Source: Eubacterium sp. CAG:274 (GTDB taxonomy: Bacteria > Bacillota > Clostridia > Lachnospirales > CAG-274). Taken from it: a DNA stretch of 19,149 nucleotides. Within the stretch, counting starts at the first letter, position 1. The number at the start of each line of letters is the position of its first letter. The notes below the pieces were generated by a model. The model had not been told where the DNA came from. It ran no database searches and saw nothing but the letters and a program-made list of their open reading frames with translations. Location of the stretch: NCBI GenBank assembly GCA_000432155.1, contig FR888456.1, positions 1 to 19,149 of the forward strand, in the 5' to 3' direction. The translations under genes and the position numbers were made by a program. Below, in pieces: positions 16,310 through 19,149 of the stretch.

Positions 16310-16618
16310 TTATCCCTCCCTGTCTAACACAATGTATCTCTGACCACCTTGTTGTCTTAACATAATTACGGTGTCTTCTTTTTTAAGGCTGTTGTCTATT
16401 TTCATAGCTACAGTTCTGTCATCTATATGGACATTTATTGTCCTTTCTCTCAAATGTTCAGCTACAGTAATAAAATCCTTTGTAAGAATAAGCCTTTGCT
16501 CTGTTTCTATTTTTAATGGACTTTCATTTATAACCTTTCCAAAAACAGCCTCCAAAGGCTTTTGAGAATTAATAGCCTCCTGTGCCAATATTTTTACAGC
16601 ATTACATAAATCACTCAT
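16310..16618 (-). CDS. xkdR: Baseplate protein XkdR-like (DUF2577), 102 aa
   Basis: DUF2577 proteins sit in the central hub or spike region of PBSX-type baseplates; the exact role is not settled. N-terminal AVKILAQEAINSQKPLEAVF and the segment QRLILTKDFITVAEHLRERT are typical, and the C-terminus DTVIMLRQQGGQRYIVLDRE is the small beta-barrel expected of the family. The ATG overlaps the XkdQ stop by 8 nt (ATGAGTGA), so translation is coupled. No separate gpV/gp5-like spike gene is present, so this may be the tip protein. Confidence 0.91.
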   Translation of the reverse strand: MSDLCNAVKILAQEAINSQKPLEAVFGKVINESPLKIETEQRLILTKDFITVAEHLRERTINVHIDDRTVAMKIDNSLKKEDTVIMLRQQGGQRYIVLDREG

Positions 16619-17570
16619 TTAAAACACCTCCATCAACAGTAAGCCACATATACTCCTCATTATCTTTGTAGGTATGTTCACACTCTCTGACAGTAAATCT
16701 GTTGTTAAGTACAAAATCCCCAATATCTAAATTGACATTTATAATAGTTCCTGCCCTCATTGAAATATCTCCAAATGTACATATTTTCAAAGTTCTGGAC
16801 TTTGTTTTGTATTTATTTAAAAGCATATTTGCATAGGCATTACCATCTATATTCTCTCCAATATGCTCATAAAGTTGCAAAAGTCCCCATTCCTTTATTT
16901 TTTCAGTATCCTTGGCTGTGTATACATTACTGATATGAGTATATTTTGTAGTTTTTTCATACTTTAGCTTTACGCTGTTGTATACATTGGAGTCAATGGA
17001 GCTTGTGTATTTATACTCAATAATGTCACTACTGTCAGCTAAAAAACTAGAACCCATATAAAGGGAATTTTTTAAGACAATAGCTCCAAAATCATCATAT
17101 AAAACATACTTTTGCCTGTTGTATTTCTCCGTACTTTCCAAAGCATTGTACATTATGTCAAAAAGTGTAGAATTGTCTTCAATTCTAGGTGGTAGTACAT
17201 AGGCTGTATTTGCTATATCTCCCGTTGTCAGATTGTAGTCGCTGGCAATCATTTTTAGTAAACCACTAGCTGTAATGTTGCTGTAAGTGTATGTGTCTTT
17301 ATTCTTAAAATACCTTAACTGGTCATAGCAAAGTACAGTAATAGGAGAATTTTTATGCCTTTCCTTAGCAAAAACATAACCCTTAAATATAGGAACATTG
17401 TTCCTGTAAAAGGTAACTTGGTCCCCCTCATTAAAATCCATTACATTGTCCTTTAATACTTTGAATTTAAGCTCCCCAGCACCATATAACCTTGTAGACC
17501 ATTGTATTTCTTCAATAGGCTCAGGATTGAATATTGTTCCCCTGTGGTTTATGTAAATTTTGTTCTCCAA
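16611..17570 (-). CDS. xkdQ: Tail hub protein XkdQ-like (gp27/gpD family), 319 aa
   Basis: Central baseplate hub that terminates the tail tube. Visible hallmarks: IEEIQWSTRLYGAGELKFKV near the start, FNEGDQVTFYRNNVPIFKGY, the YDQLRYFKNKDTY segment, then ASGLLKMIASDYNL and a C-terminal MRAGTIINVNLDIGD followed by FTVRECEHTY. Length is normal for XkdQ/YqbQ. Start is TTG with AAAGGAGGAG about 6 nt upstream; the first 50 nt overlap the portal gene. A hub gene directly after the portal gene is not the order I know from PBSX-like prophages. Confidence 0.94.
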   Translation of the reverse strand: MENKIYINHRGTIFNPEPIEEIQWSTRLYGAGELKFKVLKDNVMDFNEGDQVTFYRNNVPIFKGYVFAKERHKNSPITVLCYDQLRYFKNKDTYTYSNITASGLLKMIASDYNLTTGDIANTAYVLPPRIEDNSTLFDIMYNALESTEKYNRQKYVLYDDFGAIVLKNSLYMGSSFLADSSDIIEYKYTSSIDSNVYNSVKLKYEKTTKYTHISNVYTAKDTEKIKEWGLLQLYEHIGENIDGNAYANMLLNKYKTKSRTLKICTFGDISMRAGTIINVNLDIGDFVLNNRFTVRECEHTYKDNEEYMWLTVDGGVLNE

Positions 17571-18975
17571 TCTTCTCCTCCTTTGCCTTTTCTACTCTCT
17601 TTAGTTCTTTTTCCAAATTCTCTACCCATGGATGCTTTGAAATAGCTGTTTCCTTGCTTATAATGTTTAAAGACTTGATACAGTTGTCTATTGCTTCACT
17701 TTCATTTATAAGCATATCTCTGTTAAAAATAGGCTTGGTTTCAATATTTCCAAAACTTCCTCTGCCAGTATTGGCAAGGTGTTGTTTGACAAACCATATA
17801 ACTTTCATTAAGGAACTTTGATATTCCATTTCCATATTGTTGGCGTCAATGTCAATGTCTGAATACATACTCTTTATGTTAAGCTGATTAGGATTGCCAC
17901 TTAACTTGTCATCTTTGGCATCATAACCCATACCATTTTCAATAACAGCCTTTCTGAAAATATCAATTATAGCCTTGTAATTTTCAGCATTTACCTGTAT
18001 GGATAGTGTTTCAACCCCACCCATAGCACCGTCAATGGTTCTTACTTTGACAGCACCGTAAGTAGACAAATTCTGTCTAAATTCTCCTAGATTTTCGCCA
18101 TCATAATTCTTTAGAACTAAAATGGTGTTTCTAGGGTCTTCTTCCATAGAATTGAGGAAATTGCTCTCTAAAATGTTAAGTCCGTCTTGTAAACACTTTA
18201 CCCTTAATATGAGAGGTTCTTCACAATGGTTGTACTTAAAGGCAATAAGGGGTATTTTCTCCCAACCGTAACCTTGTTTGCTTGTACAAAAATATGGCGT
18301 AAACCACTCCTTGCCGTCATGTACCATTTTTCCTCTGTCTATGTAAAATCTGCTTATACCTTTTCTGTCATAAACCTCAATTTTTCGCCTTGTAATCCTT
18401 TTCTTGTTCTCATAATTGACTACATCATAAAACCTTATGGCGTAGGATAAAGCCTTGTGTTCACTGTCTTCCCAAATAGGAACTAATTCCCATGGATTTA
18501 TTCGCTTGAAAGCAAAATTTCCATTGCTGTCATATCCAGTAAATAACCAACCTAAACCACAGTTTAAACTGTCCTCACAAATAGCCTTTAATGTCATATC
18601 AAAGTCAGCATTAAATATTTCCTTTAAGACCTTGTTTAACTTGGAATTACTGCTGTTTAATGTTATAGGCTTGCCTAATAAATAATTAACCTTTTGAATA
18701 ACTAGCTTTCTGTATTGGTTGTCAACAATTCTGTTGTTGGGTACATTGTGTATTTCTGTAGGCTCTCCACCTATGCCAATGGCTGTCCTTTTCTTTAAAA
18801 GTACATCATGCCTGCCAGTAAAATATTCGTAACCCTTTATCATATTTCGCCTTTTTATGGAACTTTCAAATTCCTTTATCTGCTCTAAAATGTATTCTTC
18901 ACTTGTCATAAAACCATTTTCTATTCCTTTGTTAATTCGCTCTGTCTGAAAAAAGGGAAATTGAAAATTAAACAT
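17521..18975 (-). CDS. Phage portal protein, SPP1 gp6-like, 484 aa
   Basis: Dodecameric ring at one head vertex through which DNA is packaged and released. Family features: YEYFTGRHDVLLKKR, VPNNRIVDNQYRKLVIQKVN and YLLGKPITL (the signature segment), LNCGLGWLFTGYDSNG, then INPWELVPIWED, and the later NFLNSMEEDPRNTILVLKNY. Length is normal. I start at the ATG at 18975 (FNFQFPFFQTERINKGIENG), which has AAAGGAGG at ideal spacing; an in-frame ATG 18 codons upstream would translate that site. It is the first visible gene of the operon. The terminase expected before it is not in the window. Confidence 0.95.
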   Translation of the reverse strand: MFNFQFPFFQTERINKGIENGFMTSEEYILEQIKEFESSIKRRNMIKGYEYFTGRHDVLLKKRTAIGIGGEPTEIHNVPNNRIVDNQYRKLVIQKVNYLLGKPITLNSSNSKLNKVLKEIFNADFDMTLKAICEDSLNCGLGWLFTGYDSNGNFAFKRINPWELVPIWEDSEHKALSYAIRFYDVVNYENKKRITRRKIEVYDRKGISRFYIDRGKMVHDGKEWFTPYFCTSKQGYGWEKIPLIAFKYNHCEEPLILRVKCLQDGLNILESNFLNSMEEDPRNTILVLKNYDGENLGEFRQNLSTYGAVKVRTIDGAMGGVETLSIQVNAENYKAIIDIFRKAVIENGMGYDAKDDKLSGNPNQLNIKSMYSDIDIDANNMEMEYQSSLMKVIWFVKQHLANTGRGSFGNIETKPIFNRDMLINESEAIDNCIKSLNIISKETAISKHPWVENLEKELKRVEKAKEEKIGEQNLHKPQGNNIQS

Positions 18976-19010
18976 GTTGCTTCCTCCTTTCTGTAACATC
19001 TCCTTGCTAC

Positions 19011-19051
19011 ATCTTGGATAATAAATCAACTACCATGACATTTCGTGACAT
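19011..19051 (-). promoter_or_regulatory. Candidate activator-dependent promoter of the phage operon
   Basis: On the minus strand two direct repeats ATGTCA (19051-19046 and 19041-19036) lie exactly 10 bp apart and straddle the place where a -35 box would be. A TATTAT -10 candidate follows at 19023-19018. There is no good -35. Helical phasing of the repeats around a missing -35 is what an activator-bound late promoter would look like. Transcription would start near 19011, about 36 nt before the portal start codon. Confidence 0.35.
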
Positions 19052-19052
19052 A

Positions 19053-19083
19053 TTTTTCAAATTTTATAAAAAAATTTGAAAAA
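19053..19083. repeat. Perfect 13-bp AT-rich inverted repeat upstream of portal
   Basis: TTTTTCAAATTTT (19053-19065), loop ATAAA, then AAAATTTGAAAAA (19071-19083). It lies just upstream of the candidate promoter and could be an operator, a bent-DNA site or a weak bidirectional terminator, though it has only one G-C pair in the stem. Confidence 0.75.
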
Positions 19084-19122
19084 ACATAAAAAGGATAAAA
19101 ATAAAATAGAAAAGTTTAGGTT

Positions 19123-19140
19123 AAGCCTTTTTAAAGGCTT
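19123..19140. repeat. AAGCCTTT/AAAGGCTT palindrome near the right end
   Basis: A perfect 8-bp inverted repeat with a TT centre. On the minus strand it is followed by AACCTAAACTTTTC, a poor U-tract, so a terminator is only a weak possibility. Its outer arm is part of the TGACCCCATAAGCCT sequence shared in inverted orientation with 6768-6787. Confidence 0.65.
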
Positions 19141-19149
19141 ATGGGGTCA
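19135..19149 (-). repeat. Right copy of an inverted TGACCCCA-TAAGCCT sequence
   Basis: TGACCCCATAAGCCT reads inward on the minus strand from the last base of the window. It matches TGACCCCA and TAAGCCT at 6768-6787 on the plus strand, there with a 5-nt insertion. Any continuation beyond 19149 cannot be seen. Confidence 0.3.

Noticed and set aside
6988..18975. R-type bacteriocin (diffocin-like) or extracellular contractile injection system
   Set aside because: Portal, capsid, scaffold, connector and head-closure genes are all present and look intact, and no AAA+ ATPase or toxin cargo gene is seen; the locus codes for a headed particle.
18976..19029. Longer portal start 18 codons upstream
   Set aside because: It would translate the AAAGGAGG ribosome site, and portal family similarity begins after the downstream ATG.
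1..19149. CRISPR arrays, tRNA or rRNA genes, insertion sequences
   Set aside because: No regularly spaced repeats, cloverleaf-like sequence or transposase coding region was seen on either strand.

Overview
The window reads as a low-GC Gram-positive chromosome (Bacillota, probably class Clostridia). The evidence is its strong AT-richness, near-universal AGGAGG-type ribosome binding sites, frequent TTG/GTG starts, an S-layer-anchored secreted enzyme, and a PBSX-type prophage structural set. Every gene I can support is on the minus strand. A pectin-degrading gut anaerobe is a reasonable guess from the SLH-anchored pectate lyase, but the genus is not determined.

Region 1 (about 1-6660) is one giant secreted protein. 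It has a signal peptide, three related beta-sandwich modules, four bacterial Ig-like repeats, a family 9 pectate lyase beta-helix with all expected catalytic and calcium residues, a Thr-rich linker and three SLH repeats that tie it to the cell wall. It has its own promoter (perfect TATAAT), a leader of about 150 nt that can be closed by a long-range stem, and a strong terminator.

Region 2 (about 6661-6987) is AT-rich spacer. It holds the terminator of the phage operon and a short sequence that recurs in inverted orientation at the extreme right end of the window.

Region 3 (6988-18975) is a compact, tightly coupled operon of 18 phage morphogenesis genes, transcribed right to left. In transcription order they are: portal, tail hub (XkdQ), XkdR, XkdS (gp25-like), XkdT (baseplate J), XkdU, tail chaperone XkdN with its -1 frameshift extension, LysM protein XkdP, a very short tape-measure-like protein, a beta-helix tail fibre, major capsid, head-tail connector, head closure, tail terminator, GP20-type scaffold, a 50-residue acidic protein, tail sheath and tail tube. 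Together they specify a head plus a contractile tail. The parts list is ordinary but the order is not: the baseplate block precedes the head block, scaffold follows the tail terminator, and sheath and tube come last, directly before a terminator. No terminase, maturation protease, integrase, holin or lysin lies in the window.

Region 4 (18976-19149) is the upstream region of the operon. It has an activator-style promoter candidate with two phased ATGTCA repeats, a 13-bp AT-rich inverted repeat and a second palindrome.

The points most worth following up are the permuted operon with its miniature tape measure (predicting an unusually short contractile tail), the clear programmed frameshift, the inverted TGACCCCA/TAAGCCT sequences bracketing the module, and the structured leader of the SLH-pectate lyase gene.
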